The translations under genes and the position numbers were made by a program. Shown piece after piece: positions 62,283-64,000 of a DNA stretch of 64,000 nucleotides. Position 1 is the first letter of the stretch, and every line of letters begins with the position of its first letter. A model generated the notes under the pieces. That model was given only the letters and a program-made list of their open reading frames with translations. It made no database searches and had not been told where the DNA came from. This DNA is from Salvelinus alpinus. Its lineage: Eukaryota; Chordata; Actinopteri; Salmoniformes; Salmonidae. The stretch covers positions 28,944,202 through 29,008,201 of the forward strand of contig NC_092090.1 of assembly GCF_045679555.1 (NCBI RefSeq), read 5' to 3'.

Positions 62283-63994
62283 ATAGCAATATCTAGGAAA
62301 ACCAAAGTTCCAAAGGCTGGGCCTAATATAGTGTATAAGAGGTCATACAAGAAGTTTTGTTGTGATTCATATATTGATGATGTAAAGAATATTTGCTGGT
62401 CTGTGGTGTGTAATGAGGAGCAACCAGACACTCCACTTGACGCATTTATGAAACTACTTACTCCAGTTACTAATAAGCATGTACACATTAAGAAAATTAC
62501 TATAAAAACTGTTAAATCCCATTGGATTGATGAGGAATTGAAAAATTGTATGGTTGAGAGGAATGAGGCAAAAGGTATGGCAGCCCAACTGATTGGCAAA
62601 CGTACTGCAAATTAAGAAGTCATGGTACAAAAAAATAAAAATAAATACACTATGAAACAAAGATCAATTATATAAAGAATGATAATAAAAAGCTTTGGGG
62701 CACCTTAAATGACATTGTGGGAAAAAAAGCCAACTCGGCTCCTTCATTCATTGAATTAGATGGCTCATTCATCACAAAGCCCACTGATATTGCAAACTAC
62801 TTTAATGACTTTTTCATTGGCAAGATAAGCAAACTTAGCGATGACATGCCAGCAACAAACGCTGACACTACACATGCAAGTATATCAGACCAAATTATGA
62901 AAGACAAGAATTATACTTTTGAATTCCATAAAGTCAGTGTGGAAAAGGTAAAAAAATTATTGTTGTCTATCAACAATGACAAGCCACCGGGGTCTAACAA
63001 TCTGGATGGAAAATTACTAAGGATAATAGCAGACAATATTGGCACTCCTATTTGCAACATCTTCAATTTAAGCCTACTAGAGAGCGTGTGCCCTCAGGCC
63101 TGGAGGGAAGCTAAAGTCATTCCGCTACCCAAGAATAGTAAATCACCCTATACTGGCTCAAATAGCCGACCAATCAGCTTGTTACCAACCTTTAGTAAAC
63201 TTCCGGAAAAAATAGTGTTTGACCAGATACAATACTATTTCACAGTAAACAAATTGACAACAGAATTTCAGCATGCTTATAGGGAAGGACACTCAACAAG
63301 GACAGCACTTACACAAATGACTGATGATTGGCTGAGAGAAATTGATGATAAAATGATTGTGGGGCTGTCTTGTTAGACTTCAGTGCAGCTTTTGACATGA
63401 TCGATCATAGTCTGCTGCTGGAAAAACGTATGTGTTATGGCTTTACACCCCCTGCTATAATGTGGATAAAGAGTTACTTGTCTAACAGAACACAGTGGGT
63501 GTTCTTTAATGGAAGCCTCTCAAATATAATCCAGTTAGAATCAGGAATTCCCCAGGGTAGCTGTTTAGGCCCCTTGCTTTTTTCAATTTTTACTAACGAC
63601 ATGCCACTGACTGAGTAAAGCCAGTGTCTATGTATACATGTCAGCTACTACAGTGACTGAAATGACTGCAACACTCAACAAAGAGCTGCAGTTGGTTTCA
63701 GAGTGGGTGGCAAGGAATAAGTTAGCCCTAAATATTTCTAAAACTAAAAGCATTGTATTAGGAACAAATCCTAAACCTCAACTAAATCTTGTAATAAATA
63801 ATGTGGAAATTGAAGTTGAGATGACTAAACTGCTTGGAGTAACTCTAGATTGTAAACTGTCATGGTCAAAACATATTGATGCAGTGGTAGCTAAGATGGG
63901 GAGGAGTCTGTCTATAATAAAGCAATGCTCTGCCTTCTTAACAACACTATCAACAAGGCAGGTCTATTTTTGTCGCACCTTGACTACTGTTTAG
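62283..63994 (+). pseudogene. LINE ORF2, reverse transcriptase part
   Basis: The frame resumes cleanly after the Tc1 element (AISRKTKVPKAGPNIVYKRS). The RT blocks are 'NDKPPGSNNLDGKLLRIIAD', 'NSRPISLLPTFSKLPEKIVF', then after a one-base shift near 63,360 'LLDFSAAFDMIDHSLLLEK', then 'GIPQGSCLGPLLFSIFTNDM'. The next expected block, the catalytic YADD, is absent: the text passes from SVYVY straight to MSATT at about 63,630-63,640. The thumb region (KLALNISKTKSIVLG) follows in another frame. Confidence 0.85.
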
Positions 63995-64000
63995 TCGTGT

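Larger units (their letters stand above)
59300..64000 (+). mobile_element. Decayed CR1/Rex-type LINE, continues past the window
   Basis: The remnant keeps its coding order. The end of ORF1 is at 59,614-59,731. ORF2 starts near 59,774, with an endonuclease start. A linker region follows (62,331-62,615), then the reverse transcriptase (62,717-63,994). It is cut by a Tc1 transposon at 60,729-62,280 and by several frameshifts. The 5' boundary is only approximate. Confidence 0.85.

Overview
The window looks like a piece of a salmonid fish genome (Salmo, Oncorhynchus, Salvelinus or a close relative). The evidence is two vertebrate genes with GT-AG introns, set in dense repeats typical of salmonids: Tc1/mariner elements with Sleeping Beauty-type inverted/direct repeats, CR1/L2-type LINEs, a tRNA-Leu-like SINE, foldback elements, small inverted-repeat elements, and an LTR element of a widespread teleost type. 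Family names for repeats rest on recognition of the sequence, not on a database search.

Layout. 1-14.2 kb is intergenic and repeat-built: a LINE nested in a Tc1 fragment, a Tc1 element carrying a telomere-like array and promoter-like cargo, a second Tc1 element split by a 1.6 kb LTR-like insertion, a foldback element and a perfect 81-bp tandem array. 14.2-23.2 kb is a broken partial duplicate of PEPD (exons 10-13), stretched from 1.9 kb to 9 kb by two Tc1 elements, a foldback element and an LTR retroelement with a 5-bp target duplication. 25,171-34,630 is an intact 15-exon PEPD gene on the + strand. It encodes prolidase, 486 residues, with all five metal ligands present. 38,485-54,300 is THSD4 (ADAMTSL6) on the - strand: twelve coding exons, a signal-peptide first exon and about 634 residues, resembling the short isoform without the N-terminal thrombospondin repeat. 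54.3-59.2 kb is mostly unrecognised. 59.3-64 kb is a decayed LINE (ORF1 remnant, endonuclease, reverse transcriptase) split by a full-length Sleeping Beauty-like transposon.

The two genes are tail to tail, about 3.9 kb apart between stop codons. They have unrelated jobs: prolidase is a cytosolic Mn-dependent dipeptidase that recycles proline from collagen breakdown, and THSD4 is a secreted matrix protein that binds fibrillin-1. No operon-like or gene-cluster logic is present.

The most unusual signals are the LTR element whose internal region is one 776-codon repeat-rich frame running from one LTR into the other; the Tc1 element whose transposase start is replaced by TTAGGG-type repeats plus a promoter/first-exon-like module; and the mosaic divergence of the duplicated PEPD exons.
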